A stretch of DNA of 50,814 bases from Lysobacteraceae bacterium PS02065 (GTDB lineage: Bacteria > Pseudomonadota > Gammaproteobacteria > Xanthomonadales > Rhodanobacteraceae). The notes beneath the pieces are model-generated. The model worked only from the letters and a program-made list of their open reading frames with translations, made no database searches and was not told the DNA's origin. This document shows, piece by piece, positions 24,554 through 33,409 of this stretch. The DNA is taken from contig JASCPI010000037.1 of assembly GCA_029959555.1 (NCBI GenBank), positions 1 through 50,814 on the forward strand, written 5' to 3'. Both the position numbers and the translations under genes were made by a program. How positions within the stretch are numbered: the stretch's first letter is position 1; each line of letters opens with the position of its first letter.

Positions 24554-26155
24554 CTAACCATCTGTGGCCTGATCCGGCAAGGCCAGTCGGTCACGGATGC
24601 CGTCCAGCACGCTGCCGAAGCGTGGCGCGCGTGCCGTGTCGACGCGCATCGGCTGGCGAACCTGCGCGGCACTCGCGGTGCGTACCGAGCGGCTGGATTC
24701 GTGGAAGCGCAGGCAGGCTTCGTCGAACGGCAGCGCGCAGGCGTCCAGCAACGCACGGATGCAGGCTTCGGGGCTTGCGACGAGTTCCTCGTAGGTCACG
24801 CGGTGCGTACGCGATCCCGCGACGTCCAGCAGATGGGCGAGCGTGCGGTCGTAGTCGCGCCGGTAGGCGACGAGGTCGTCGAGGTCGTAGGCGAAGCGCT
24901 GGCCGAGCGCGAACAGGTGGCGAAAGCAGCCGAAGACGGTTTCCAGCGGATCGCGGCGGCACCACACGAATGTCGCGCCGGGCAGCATGCGCCGCGCGGC
25001 GACGACGTGGAACCAGTTGTTGAGGCCCTTGTCCGTAGAGCGCGGCCGGGACGTGCGCCAGCGCGCGGTGCGTGCGAGGTACTCACCGCCGAGCCGATTC
25101 CAGTCGTCGCGCGACGCAGCGGCCAGCCACTGCTCGAGTGGTCGCCCGCGTCGCGAGCACTCGTCCTCGATGATGTCCGGCAGATGCTGCAGTTCGCCTG
25201 CGCCTTCGACTTCAGGGTGTGCGCCGAGGATCTGCTCGACCAGCGTCGATCCCGAGCGCGGCAGCGAGATCACGAACACGATCTCCGATCCGCGGGCATT
25301 CGTGACGTCGGGCGGGGCAGCCTCGCGATCGGCGGCCAGCGAGGCGTCGATCATCGCGGAGAACGCGTCGCGGTCCCATTCGATCGTGCGCCGCTTGGCG
25401 GTGTTGGCGGTGACAAGCGTGGCGAAGGCATCGGCGAAATCACCCTGGTCCTCGAGGGCCTTGGCGAGTGCGAAGCCGAGCATGACGCGGGCGTCGCTGG
25501 ATGTCGCAGCGGCCAGCGCGTCGCGCAGGCGTCGCGTCTCGGCAGCATCGAACGCCACGGTCTTCAGGTTCGCAAGCCCGTGCCATGCCTCCGCGGAGGC
25601 TGGGCGGCGCGCCAGCACGCCGCGGTAGTCGGCCTCCGCATCCGTGATGCGCCCGAGCGCCTTCCGCGTCTCGGCGCGGGCGAGGCGTGCTTCCGCGTGA
25701 TCGGGAGCATTCGCCAAGGCGGTACCGAGTGCGGCGTCGGCTTCCTCGATGTGGGCCTGGCTCTTGAGTGCCCTGCCGAGGTTGAACCACGCGCCGGCGA
25801 ACGAGGGAGCGAGTCGAACGGCTTCCCGCAACTCCGTGATCGCCTCGTCGGGACGCCCGAACGCGCGCAGCGCGCTGCCGAGGTTGAGATGGATCAGCGC
25901 ATCGTCCGTGCGCATGCCCGCGGCTCGGGACAGCACCTCCACGGCATCGGCTGGACGTTTCTGGAGCATGCGCAGCACGCCGAGCAGGCGGAGCACCTCG
26001 GGATGCCGCGGCGCCAGTGCGAGCAGGCCCGCGAACGCATGGTCGGCTTCATCGAGGCGGCGCGCCGTGATCGCACCCGCAGCCGATGCGAGCAGGCGCC
26101 GCCCCGATACGGACAGACCGATGACGCGCGCGGGATCGTTCGGATCCGGCGTCAT
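24554..26155 (-). CDS. TPR-sulfotransferase fusion protein
   Basis: 533-aa cytoplasmic protein. Residues about 22-215 are a run of tetratricopeptide repeats (DDALIHLNLGSALRAFGRPD, SFAGAWFNLGRALK and others). The C-terminal domain is a PAPS-dependent sulfotransferase: the 5'-phosphosulfate loop is LPRSGST (298-304) and the substrate-side region reads WCRRDPLETVFGCF. Such fusions of TPR with Sulfotransfer domains are common in bacteria and usually modify peptides, lipids or glycans; the substrate is unknown. The ATG overlaps the stop of the MscS gene by four bases (ATGA), so the two are translationally coupled. Confidence 0.86.
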   Translation of the reverse strand: MTPDPNDPARVIGLSVSGRRLLASAAGAITARRLDEADHAFAGLLALAPRHPEVLRLLGVLRMLQKRPADAVEVLSRAAGMRTDDALIHLNLGSALRAFGRPDEAITELREAVRLAPSFAGAWFNLGRALKSQAHIEEADAALGTALANAPDHAEARLARAETRKALGRITDAEADYRGVLARRPASAEAWHGLANLKTVAFDAAETRRLRDALAAATSSDARVMLGFALAKALEDQGDFADAFATLVTANTAKRRTIEWDRDAFSAMIDASLAADREAAPPDVTNARGSEIVFVISLPRSGSTLVEQILGAHPEVEGAGELQHLPDIIEDECSRRGRPLEQWLAAASRDDWNRLGGEYLARTARWRTSRPRSTDKGLNNWFHVVAARRMLPGATFVWCRRDPLETVFGCFRHLFALGQRFAYDLDDLVAYRRDYDRTLAHLLDVAGSRTHRVTYEELVASPEACIRALLDACALPFDEACLRFHESSRSVRTASAAQVRQPMRVDTARAPRFGSVLDGIRDRLALPDQATDG

Positions 26156-26751
26156 CGCGGCGCGACGCCCGCGTCGCGCCGTGACTCCCACGTTGTCGGC
26201 ACGTCGCCCGAACCCCAGCAACGCGTCGTGCGCTGGAAGAACAGGCTGTTGGGGATCTGCAGCACGGCGCCGTCGTGCGCGGGATCGACCTCGCGCAGCG
26301 TCGTGTAGATGAGGTTGATGTCGACGACGCGGCCCTTGAGGCCGGGCTTCTCGCCGTTCTCGAGCAGTTCGATGTGGTCGTGCAGGCGGAACGGGCGCGT
26401 CGTGAAGATCAGCATCGCGCAGAAGATGTTCGACAGCACGCTCCACGCCGCGAAGAACGCCACCGCGCCGACCGCCGCGAAGCCGGTGAACGCGGTCCAC
26501 AGCACGGTGCCCGACACGCCGAGCACCTGCAGCGCGAGCAGCAGCGCTCCGACGTTGATGATCGTCGAGGCGACGCGGCGGCCGCTGATCGCGAGTTCGG
26601 CCGGCATCGCGTAGCGCTCGCGAAAGCGTTCGAGCGCGGTGCGCACGATCGTGCGCATCAGCCAGGCCGCGGCGAGGATCAGCAGCACCTGGGCCAGCGG
26701 CGTGATCACGCCGAGCCATTCGTGCAGCCAGAGGGGAAGATGGTCTTTCAT
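26152..26751 (-). CDS. Small MscS-type mechanosensitive channel protein
   Basis: 199-aa inner-membrane protein of the MscS family. Helices are predicted at about residues 13-33, 60-80 and 86-114. The pore-lining stretch FTGFAAVGAVAFFAAWSVLS shows the Gly/Ala pattern of MscS TM3. The following LSNIFCAMLIFTTRPFRLHD matches the start of the beta domain, with GRVVDINLIYTTLRE and the IPNS motif after it. It is shorter than MscS (286 aa) and lacks most of the C-terminal cytoplasmic cage, though minimal family members of this size exist. It is the upstream partner of the sulfotransferase gene, which overlaps it by four bases. Confidence 0.85.
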   Translation of the reverse strand: MKDHLPLWLHEWLGVITPLAQVLLILAAAWLMRTIVRTALERFRERYAMPAELAISGRRVASTIINVGALLLALQVLGVSGTVLWTAFTGFAAVGAVAFFAAWSVLSNIFCAMLIFTTRPFRLHDHIELLENGEKPGLKGRVVDINLIYTTLREVDPAHDGAVLQIPNSLFFQRTTRCWGSGDVPTTWESRRDAGVAPR

Positions 26752-26900
26752 CGGATCGCGTGCGTTCGTGGACAGCGGGGCCTCGCAGGCGCGGGGCGTC
26801 GTCCACTGTGCGCAAGCCTCGCCGTCGATGCAACCCGCGCTTGCGTCGCTGCGCGCGAACGCCGAGCATGCGCGCCTCCCTCCCGTTGCCAGGAATCACC

Positions 26901-27251
26901 GTGACGATCCAGCGCTTCGACACCGGCCCGCGCATGTCGGAAATGACCGTCCACAACGGTGTGGCCTATCTCGCCGGACAGGTCGCCGAGGACGTGTCGC
27001 TGGACATCGAGGGCCAGACCCGCGAAGTGCTCGCGGCGATCGATGCGCTGCTCGCACGCGCGGGCTCGCACAAGTCGAAGGTCCTGCGTGCGCAGATCTT
27101 CCTGCCCGACCTCGCCGATTTCGCCGGCATGAATGCGGTATGGGAAGCGTGGGTCGAGCCCGGCCACACGCCGGCGCGTGCGACCGTGCAGGCCGCACTC
27201 GCCAATTCGGGCTGGAAGGTCGAGATCGTCGTGACGGCAGCGGTCGGCTGA
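26901..27251 (+). CDS. yoaB: RidA/YjgF-YER057c family protein YoaB
   Basis: 116-aa cytoplasmic protein. Start is the GTG at 26901 with AGGAATCACC before it; translation from here begins MTIQRFDTGPRMSE, aligned with E. coli YoaB, while the upstream in-frame ATG adds basic sequence foreign to the family. Conserved blocks are SKVLRAQIFLPDLADFAGMN and HTPARATVQ, with Arg93 at the family's active-site arginine. YoaB-type members sit in a RidA subgroup; 2-aminoacrylate deaminase activity is proven only for some subgroups. The gene stands alone, divergent from the MscS gene. Confidence 0.88.
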   Translation: MTIQRFDTGPRMSEMTVHNGVAYLAGQVAEDVSLDIEGQTREVLAAIDALLARAGSHKSKVLRAQIFLPDLADFAGMNAVWEAWVEPGHTPARATVQAALANSGWKVEIVVTAAVG

Positions 27252-27263
27252 CCGCGGCCGGCG

Positions 27264-27758
27264 TCAGAGCTGGCGGTCCTCGGCCTTGAATCGGCCGTTG
27301 CGGATCGCCATGCGCTTGCCGTCCTTGCCGACGAGGTCGAACGCGAACGTGCCTTCGATGACCTTGCCCTTCGAGGCGGTGATCTCGAAGCGGTTGGTCA
27401 CGCTCTTCTTGTCGAGCGCGTACTCGATCGCGTCGGCGCCGCGGCCGACCTCGAAGCGCACGTCGCAGCTGCTGCGCCCGAATGCGTCGCTTCCGAACAC
27501 GATCGGCGTGCCCGGCACGTAGGCCTCGCAGGTGATCGCGAGGCGGTCGATGCGCGTCTTCGGCGGCGGCCACGCCATCGCGCCGGCGGTCGTCGCGCCC
27601 AGGCTGAAGCTCTTGTCCAGCGGCACCAGCGTGATGCCGTCGTCGTCGCTCGCGAACGCGACGCCGTCGACCTCGGCGGTCAACGACTGGGTGTCTGCGG
27701 CGGCGGCCAGGGGCAGGGCGAGCGAGAGCAGGGCGGGTACGAGGTGCGTCAGGCGCAT
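27264..27758 (-). CDS. Exported protein of unknown function
   Basis: 164-aa protein with a signal peptide, MRLTHLVPALLSLALPLAAA, and a strong AAAGGAGATCCGACC ribosome site before the ATG at 27758. The mature part is beta-rich (SLTAEVDGVAF, LVPLDKSFSLGATTAG, RLAITCEAYVPG, SSCDVRFEVG, SVTNRFEITASKG, VIEGTFAFDLVGKDG). Two cysteines probably form a disulfide. The pattern of one small beta-sandwich with a conserved T-F-A/E-F strand near the end occurs in uncharacterised periplasmic proteins. I do not recognise a named family. It is convergent with yoaB, 12 bases away. Confidence 0.72.
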   Translation of the reverse strand: MRLTHLVPALLSLALPLAAAADTQSLTAEVDGVAFASDDDGITLVPLDKSFSLGATTAGAMAWPPPKTRIDRLAITCEAYVPGTPIVFGSDAFGRSSCDVRFEVGRGADAIEYALDKKSVTNRFEITASKGKVIEGTFAFDLVGKDGKRMAIRNGRFKAEDRQL

Positions 27759-27886
27759 GGTCGGATCTCCTTTCGGTCGCAGGACACTACGCACGCGGGC
27801 AACGGTTCGGGACATCGGCCCGGGTTGACGCGACCGGCGCACTGGGCCAGATTGCGCGCCCCCGCATGCCGCCAGGCCGTTCCGCC

Positions 27887-28156
27887 ATGACCGACACCTT
27901 GCCCGATCGCCTCTCCGTCGACCCGAAGAGCAAGTTCTACGACGAGGCCCTGCTCGCGCGCGGCATCGGCATCCGCTTCAACGGCCAGGAAAAGACCACG
28001 GTCGAGGAATACTGCATCAGCGAAGGCTGGGTGCGCATGGCGGTCGGCAAGGCGCTCGACCGCCGCGGCCAGCCGATGACGATGAAGTTCCAGGGCAAGG
28101 TCGAGGCCTATTTCCTCGAGACGCCCGCGCAGGACGACGCGCCCGCGCAGGCCTGA
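27887..28156 (+). CDS. DUF3297 family protein
   Basis: 89-aa soluble protein matching DUF3297 over its full length: start MTDTLPDRLSVDPKSKFYD, then GIGIRFNGQEKTTVEEYCIS and GWVRMAVGKALDRRGQPMT. Start at 27887 is fixed by this family beginning. Some databases label these as glutathione peroxidase, with no obvious catalytic support in the sequence. Function is unknown. It ends 10 bases before the convergent GH92 gene's stop codon. Confidence 0.9.
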   Translation: MTDTLPDRLSVDPKSKFYDEALLARGIGIRFNGQEKTTVEEYCISEGWVRMAVGKALDRRGQPMTMKFQGKVEAYFLETPAQDDAPAQA

Positions 28157-28166
28157 ACCACGCGCC

Positions 28167-30527
28167 TCAGCGGCGCGCGGTCGACTGCGAGTACGGCAGC
28201 GCGTCGCGACCGCGCAACGCACGCCTGTCGGGCGTGGCCTGCATCGTGAAACGCAGTTCGCCACCGGCCATGATCTCCTCGTGGCGGATGAACGTGCGCG
28301 CGAGCGGCTTGCCGTCGAGGGTGACGCGACCGACGTAGGTGTGCGCATCGTCGAGGCCGTCGGCGACCACCGTGAAGCGCTTGCCGTTCGGCAGGTGCAG
28401 CGTCGCGCGCGGCACGAACGGGCGGCCGAGCACGTACTCGTTGCTGGCCGGCGCAACCGGATAGAAGCCGAGCGCCGTGAACACGTACCAAGCCGACATC
28501 TGGCCGAGGTCGTCGTTGCCGGCGAGGCCGTCCGGCCGCGGCGCGTACTGCGTGCGCATGATCATGGCGAGGCGTTCCTGGGTGCGCCACGGCTGGCCCG
28601 CGTGCGCGTACAGGTAGGCGACGTGGTGGCTCGGCTCGTTGCCGTGCGCGTACCAGCCGATCAGGCCGGTGATGTCCTCCATGTGGGCGAAGACCGAGGC
28701 ATCGACCTTGGCGTCGAACACCGCATCGAGGCGCGCGAGCAGGCGATCGACGCCACCATGGGCCTTGGCGAGTCCGGCGACGTCCTGCGGCACGTACCAC
28801 GAGTACTGCCAGGCGTTGCCTTCGGTGTAGTCGGTGCCGTAGCCGCTCGCGCTCGGGTCGAACGGTTCGCGGAAGCTTCCGTCGCGGTTGCGCGCACGCA
28901 TGAAGCCGGTCTTCGCGTCGAACGCGTGGCGCCAGTTGGCGGCGTGGCGCGTGAAGCGCTTCGCGATGTCGTCGCGGCCCATCGCCGCGGCCATGCGCGC
29001 GATCGTCCAGTCGCCGTAGGCGTATTCGAGGGTCTTGGAGGCGGCTTCGCCTTCCTCGTCGATCGGCACCCAGCCGAGCTCGCGGTAGGCACCGATGCCG
29101 TCGTACGGTGCGTAGTCGGCGCTCGCGACCATCGCGTCGAGCGCGGCGCCGGCGTCGAAGCCGCGGATGCCTTTCACGTAGGCGTCGGCGATCACCGGCA
29201 CGGCGTGGTAGCCGATCATGCACCACGTCTCGAGGCCGTGGAACGACCACACGGGCAGGATGCCGTACGGGCTCTGCCTGCGGTGCGCGAGCAGTGAATT
29301 GACGAAGTCGCTCGTGCGTTCCGGCGGCTGCACGATCGTCAGCAGCGGATGCAGCGCGCGGTAGGTGTCCCACAGCGAGAACGTCGAGTAGTGCGTGAAG
29401 CCGTCGGCGACGTGCACGTCCTGGTCGGGGCCGCGGTAGCGGCGGTCCACGTCCATGAACAGCGTCGGTCCGAGCAGGCTGTGGTAGAGCGCGGTGTACA
29501 GCGCACGGCGCGCGTCGTCAGGGGCATCGACTTCGAGCACGGCCAGCGCCTGGGTCCATTGCTCGCGCGCGGCGCCGCGCACACGGTCGAAATCCCAGTC
29601 CGGCACTTCGGCGTCGAGATTGGCGATCGCGTTGCGCTCGCTGACCGGCGACAGCGCGACCTTGGCGACGAGCGGAGCGGCCTCGGCGGCGCCGAAATCG
29701 AACGTCGCGACGAGCTGGCGGCCTTCGATCTGCGCGCGCCGGGTCGGATCCTCGGCGGCCGGCGGCGCGAAGCCCTTGTACGGGATGTCCTGCTCGGTGT
29801 TGTGCAGTGCGTGGCCGGCGAGCGGACGCGAGAAGCGCATCGCGAAGTAGAGCTGGCGGCCCGGCGCCCAGCCGCGCGTCTCGCGGAAGCCGGTCACGGT
29901 GCCGTCCGGCTGTACCCGGATGCGCGACCACGAGATCTTGCCCGGGTAGTCGTACAGGCTGGTGCGCAGGTCGAGCAGCACGTGGGCGGGTTTGCCGGCC
30001 GGGAAGGTGTAGCGGTGCACGCCGACACGCGCCGAGGCCGTGAGTTCGGCGCGCACGGCGTAATCGTCGAGCGTCACCGCGTAGTAGCCGGGTTCGGCGC
30101 GCTCGCCCTCGTGGGAGAACCGCGAGGTGTAGCCGCTGAGCGGTTTCGAGACGTCGCCGCGTTCGAGGCGCACGTCGCCGCTGATCGGCATGAGCAGCAC
30201 GTCGCCGAGATCGGAATGGCCGGTTCCGGAGAAATGCGTGTGCGAGAAGCCGACGATCGTGGTGTCGTCGTAGCGGTAGCCGGCGGCCCAGCCATAGGCC
30301 TCCTTGCGCGGCTTGATCTGCGTGTCGGGGCTGAGCTGCACCATCCCGAACGGCACCGTCGCGCCCGGGTAGGTGTGGCCTTCGCCGCCGGTGCCGATGA
30401 ACGGATCGACGGCGGCGTAGGCTGCATGGGCATGCGTGGGCGGGGAGGCGGCGAGGAGGTCCGATGGAAGCGTGGCGACGAGGCCGCCGGCGACGAGCGC
30501 GACGGGAAGGAAACGGGCGTGGCGCAT
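28167..30527 (-). CDS. Exported GH92 family glycoside hydrolase (alpha-mannosidase type)
   Basis: 786-aa secreted enzyme. The start MRHARFLPVALVAGGLVA is a signal peptide; the ATG at 30527 is preceded by GAGG. The mature start VDPFIGTGGEGHTYPGA is the conserved opening of family 92, followed by family blocks SHTHFSGTGHSDLGD, WDTYRALHPLL, GNEPSHHVAYLY and FYPVAPASNEY. GH92 enzymes are calcium-dependent exo-alpha-mannosidases acting on alpha-1,2, 1,3 or 1,6 linkages; the linkage here cannot be read from the sequence. It carries no DGFD tag. No other glycan-degradation genes are adjacent, so it may scavenge mannose from external glycoproteins or fungal material. Confidence 0.93.
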   Translation of the reverse strand: MRHARFLPVALVAGGLVATLPSDLLAASPPTHAHAAYAAVDPFIGTGGEGHTYPGATVPFGMVQLSPDTQIKPRKEAYGWAAGYRYDDTTIVGFSHTHFSGTGHSDLGDVLLMPISGDVRLERGDVSKPLSGYTSRFSHEGERAEPGYYAVTLDDYAVRAELTASARVGVHRYTFPAGKPAHVLLDLRTSLYDYPGKISWSRIRVQPDGTVTGFRETRGWAPGRQLYFAMRFSRPLAGHALHNTEQDIPYKGFAPPAAEDPTRRAQIEGRQLVATFDFGAAEAAPLVAKVALSPVSERNAIANLDAEVPDWDFDRVRGAAREQWTQALAVLEVDAPDDARRALYTALYHSLLGPTLFMDVDRRYRGPDQDVHVADGFTHYSTFSLWDTYRALHPLLTIVQPPERTSDFVNSLLAHRRQSPYGILPVWSFHGLETWCMIGYHAVPVIADAYVKGIRGFDAGAALDAMVASADYAPYDGIGAYRELGWVPIDEEGEAASKTLEYAYGDWTIARMAAAMGRDDIAKRFTRHAANWRHAFDAKTGFMRARNRDGSFREPFDPSASGYGTDYTEGNAWQYSWYVPQDVAGLAKAHGGVDRLLARLDAVFDAKVDASVFAHMEDITGLIGWYAHGNEPSHHVAYLYAHAGQPWRTQERLAMIMRTQYAPRPDGLAGNDDLGQMSAWYVFTALGFYPVAPASNEYVLGRPFVPRATLHLPNGKRFTVVADGLDDAHTYVGRVTLDGKPLARTFIRHEEIMAGGELRFTMQATPDRRALRGRDALPYSQSTARR

Positions 30528-30780
30528 CGGAAAGCCTCGTCGAAGGGGGCGCCACCGTACCATCGGGTCATGCGGCCGTCGCGGATGCCGACGTTCGTCC
30601 GGCCGGGAAGCGGCCTTCCAGTGCCCGGCATGGTCGCCCCGCCACCGTCCCTCGGTGTCGGACGGGCTGGGTCCGTGTCGCGGGGTATTACGTTCCGTTC
30701 ATTTTCCATTAGGGGAAAACCCCCGTGGCGGGAGTAGGCTCGACGCGCGCCACTGGGAGGCGCATCGGAGGGCAACGAAC

Positions 30781-31137
30781 ATGACCGTGTTCTGGATCTC
30801 TTTCGACATCAGTTCCGAAAAGGCTGCGGGCCTCAGTTACGACGCGCGTTTCGAAGCGTTCCACGACGCGATGATCGCGTTGAGCACCTCGATCTGGAGC
30901 GAGACCTCCTCTTTCCACGTGCTCGAGACCGAGTTGAGCATCGACGAGGTCGCGACGCGCTGCCGCCAGACGATCGCTCCGGCCGTGGATCTTTGCCTGG
31001 TCGCCGACGTGCAGGGGCAGCAGAGCAGGATCGTCGGTCGCTGGAGCGAGGACGAGGTGTTCCGCCTCATGCCGAAGTTGCGCGACGCGACGACGGTGTC
31101 ATCCGGGTACGACGGCAGGTTGCGCGCCGTACGCTGA
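30781..31137 (+). CDS. Orphan Cas2-like ferredoxin-fold protein
   Basis: 118-aa protein with a good GGAGGG ribosome site. The predicted order is strand (TVFWISFDIS), helix (DARFEAFHDAMIAL), strand (SSFHVLETELS), helix (IDEVATRCRQTI), strands (DLCLVADVQG, SRIVGRW). The SSFHVLETELS pattern with the preceding FDIS acidic strand end resembles the Cas2/VapD fold (compare the family's SVFExxL motif). No repeats, cas1 or toxin-antitoxin partner is near. It may be one of the stand-alone Cas2-fold nuclease or orphan proteins; assignment rests on pattern alone. Confidence 0.6.
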   Translation: MTVFWISFDISSEKAAGLSYDARFEAFHDAMIALSTSIWSETSSFHVLETELSIDEVATRCRQTIAPAVDLCLVADVQGQQSRIVGRWSEDEVFRLMPKLRDATTVSSGYDGRLRAVR

Positions 31138-31235
31138 ACGCGTACGGCCACGCGCCGACCTCGGCGCCGAAGACAGCATGAGGGCTACGCGACAGCCGGG
31201 GTATTGCCCGGCCGTCTCTGCGTCGAGGGGAAGGC

Positions 31236-32357
31236 GTGGGCAAAGCCGACGAAACGACCGGCGCTGCGCTGCCCGCCGTTGCCACGCGTGACGGCGAAGC
31301 GTTCGCGCGTGCGGAGATCCTCGCCGAAGTATCGGGAGAAGCGTTGCAGGGCGACGACCTCGAGGCTGTCCTGCAGGCGATCGTGTCCTGCCTGCACCGA
31401 CGCCTGCCGGTCGCGATCGCGAGCATCATCCTCCTCGACGAAGGCGGCACGCATTTCGTGCAGGAGGTCTGGGCCGGATCGGTCGATCTCGACCTTCCGG
31501 CCGGTCTGCCGTGGCCGGTCGAGATCGGTGTGGCGGGACGTTGTGCGCGCAGCGGCGTTGCGCAGCACGTGCCGGATGTCGCCGACGACGTCGACTATGT
31601 CGCCGGAAACGGCGCGGTACGCTGCGAGTACCTCGTGCCGATCCGCCATCGCGGGCGCCTGCACGGCGTGCTCAATCTGGAGAGCACGCGGGAAGGCTTT
31701 TTCTGCTCCTCGACGCGCGCGATGTTCGATGCGGTCGCGCTGCAGATCGCCGGTGCGATCCACATCGCACGCATCGTGCGCGAACTCGAGTGCGCCAATC
31801 GCGCATTGCGCGAGCTCTCGATGCGGGACGGGCTGACCGGTGTGGCGAACAGGCGATCGCTCGATGCGCGCCTCGCGGAAGCATGGGCGGGTGCCGCAGC
31901 GAACGGCGGAGCGCTCGCGCTGCTGCTCGTCGACGTGGATCGCTTCAAGGCCCTCAATGACGCCTGCGGCCATCTGCGCGGTGACGAATGCCTGCGCGAG
32001 CTTGCCGGCCTGTGCGTCGCCGCGCTCGCCGCCACACCGGGGCTCGTGGCGCGCTACGGTGGCGAGGAGTTCGCGGTCCTGCTGCCCGGCGCCGATCTTC
32101 GCGCGGCCAGGCGCTGTGCCGAGCGCCTGCGTCGTCGCGTCGCCGCGCGTGCGATCCCGCATCCGGCGTCGCCGGTGGCCGCGCACGTGACCGTGAGCAT
32201 CGGCGTCGGCGTGGCCTTCGCGGATGCCGCGATCCATCCCGAGTCGCTCATCGCGGCCGCCGATGCGGCACTCTATGCGGCCAAGGCAGCCGGTCGCGAC
32301 CGCGTGGTCGCGCAACCCGTCGGCAGCGCGAGGGCGCGCCGTCCGCCGCGCACGTGA
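31236..32357 (+). CDS. GAF-GGDEF diguanylate cyclase
   Basis: 373-aa soluble signalling enzyme producing cyclic di-GMP from two GTP. The GTG start at 31236 follows GAGGGGAAGGC. Residues about 25-180 form a GAF sensor domain; the ligand is unknown. The GGDEF domain begins at RDGLTGVANRRSLD (197-210), has the metal-binding DVDRFK (233-238) and GHLRGDECL, and an intact GGEEF active site (275-279). The RxxD inhibitory site usually 5 residues before GGEEF is absent, so product feedback at the I-site is unlikely. No transmembrane segment is present. It ends 4 bases before the convergent YkgJ-type gene's stop. Confidence 0.93.
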   Translation: MGKADETTGAALPAVATRDGEAFARAEILAEVSGEALQGDDLEAVLQAIVSCLHRRLPVAIASIILLDEGGTHFVQEVWAGSVDLDLPAGLPWPVEIGVAGRCARSGVAQHVPDVADDVDYVAGNGAVRCEYLVPIRHRGRLHGVLNLESTREGFFCSSTRAMFDAVALQIAGAIHIARIVRELECANRALRELSMRDGLTGVANRRSLDARLAEAWAGAAANGGALALLLVDVDRFKALNDACGHLRGDECLRELAGLCVAALAATPGLVARYGGEEFAVLLPGADLRAARRCAERLRRRVAARAIPHPASPVAAHVTVSIGVGVAFADAAIHPESLIAAADAALYAAKAAGRDRVVAQPVGSARARRPPRT

Positions 32358-32361
32358 ACAC

Positions 32362-32691
32362 TCACTCGAGCACGATCGGGATGCCGCGCAGGCGCTGGTC
32401 GCGATAGGTCTCGCGCACCTCGAGGCACTGCGAGCCGCCCATCGCGAACATGCGGCAGATGGTCGGTCGCTGAGCATAGATCGAGCAATGCAGGTGCAGC
32501 GGGTCGATCGCGGCGCACCAGCCGTCCTCGTCGCGGGCCATCACCTCGAGGCCGTGCTCGGACCGTGCGGTCAGGTGGTCGGGCACATGGTCGTCGGGCA
32601 TCAGTACGACCGTGAGACGGCAGCACACCGCCTCGCAACGCGTGCAGTCCACGCGCGGGTCGACCGCTTCGCCGGACATCGGATCGATCAT
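32362..32691 (-). CDS. YkgJ family cysteine cluster protein
   Basis: 109-aa cytoplasmic protein. The family's N-terminal cluster is Cys16, Cys19, Cys23, Cys24 (DCTRCEAVCCRL); further cysteines lie in GWCAAIDPL, LHCSIYAQRPTIC and GSQCLEV. It is shorter than the copy at 22357 and distinct in sequence, so the two are likely paralogs. The start at 32691 fits the family; a second ATG lies five codons in. Role is not established for the family. Confidence 0.87.
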   Translation of the reverse strand: MIDPMSGEAVDPRVDCTRCEAVCCRLTVVLMPDDHVPDHLTARSEHGLEVMARDEDGWCAAIDPLHLHCSIYAQRPTICRMFAMGGSQCLEVRETYRDQRLRGIPIVLE

Positions 32692-32789
32692 GCGCGCGTG
32701 TGTCCCGAGTCGGTGGCCGTGATGCTGGACGCGCGGCCTTCATTGCGGTGACATCGACGTTCGATGTCGCGACGACAGGAAGACCCGCC

Positions 32790-33392
32790 ATGGCGCGAAG
32801 GAACACCAGGCATCCGGCGCAGACGGGGTTCGACACCTTCGAGCCACCGGATCCGACCGACCGCCTGTTCTTCGCGGTGCATCCGGATGCCGCTACGGCA
32901 GCGGCGATCGCGGAACTCGCCGTCGTCCTGCGGGGGCGTCACGGCCTGCGCGGCACGCCGCTGCCCGCGGCACGCCTGCATGTGACCGTGCATCACCTCG
33001 GTGACTTCGCGGGCGTTCCGGCCGATGTCGTCGCCGCTGCGCGTGCAGCCGCCGATGGACTCGAGGTCGCACCGTTCGAAGTCGGCTTCGATCGGGCCGC
33101 GAGTTTCGTGTCGTCGCGCGGCAAGCGCCCGTTCGTTCTGCGCGCAAGCCATGGGCTCGACGGCATCCTGGAGCTGCATCGTCGCCTGCTCGATGCGCTC
33201 GCGCGGCGGGGTGTCGTCGTCACCGACGCACGCGCCTTCGCGCCGCATGTCACGTTGCTGTACGACGAATCCGTCGTCGAGCCGGTAGGCGTCGAGCCGG
33301 TACGCTGGCGCGTCGGATCGTTCGCGCTCGTCCACAGCCTGCTCGGCCGGTCGCACCACATCGAGATCGCGCGCTGGCCGTTGCGCGCCTGA
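32790..33392 (+). CDS. thpR: RNA 2',3'-cyclic phosphodiesterase / 2'-5' RNA ligase
   Basis: 200-aa enzyme of the 2H phosphoesterase superfamily. The two signature HxT motifs are His64-Val-Thr66 (LHVTVHHL) and His153-Val-Thr155 (PHVTLLYD). AGGAAGACCCGCC before the ATG at 32790 fixes the start. ThpR hydrolyses 2',3'-cyclic phosphate ends of RNA, and can reversibly join RNA with 2'-5' bonds in vitro. The N-terminal 25 residues are an additional variable extension. It stands alone between convergent and divergent neighbours. Confidence 0.93.
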   Translation: MARRNTRHPAQTGFDTFEPPDPTDRLFFAVHPDAATAAAIAELAVVLRGRHGLRGTPLPAARLHVTVHHLGDFAGVPADVVAAARAAADGLEVAPFEVGFDRAASFVSSRGKRPFVLRASHGLDGILELHRRLLDALARRGVVVTDARAFAPHVTLLYDESVVEPVGVEPVRWRVGSFALVHSLLGRSHHIEIARWPLRA

Positions 33393-33409
33393 CGATCGCC
33401 GCGATCCGC

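Noticed and set aside
28161..28177. Small hairpin at the DUF3297/GH92 convergent junction
   Set aside because: A 6-bp stem overlapping the GH92 stop codon; weak support for a terminator.
30712..30723. GGGGAAAACCCC inverted repeat upstream of the Cas2-like gene
   Set aside because: Only four-base arms; too short to call an operator without further copies.
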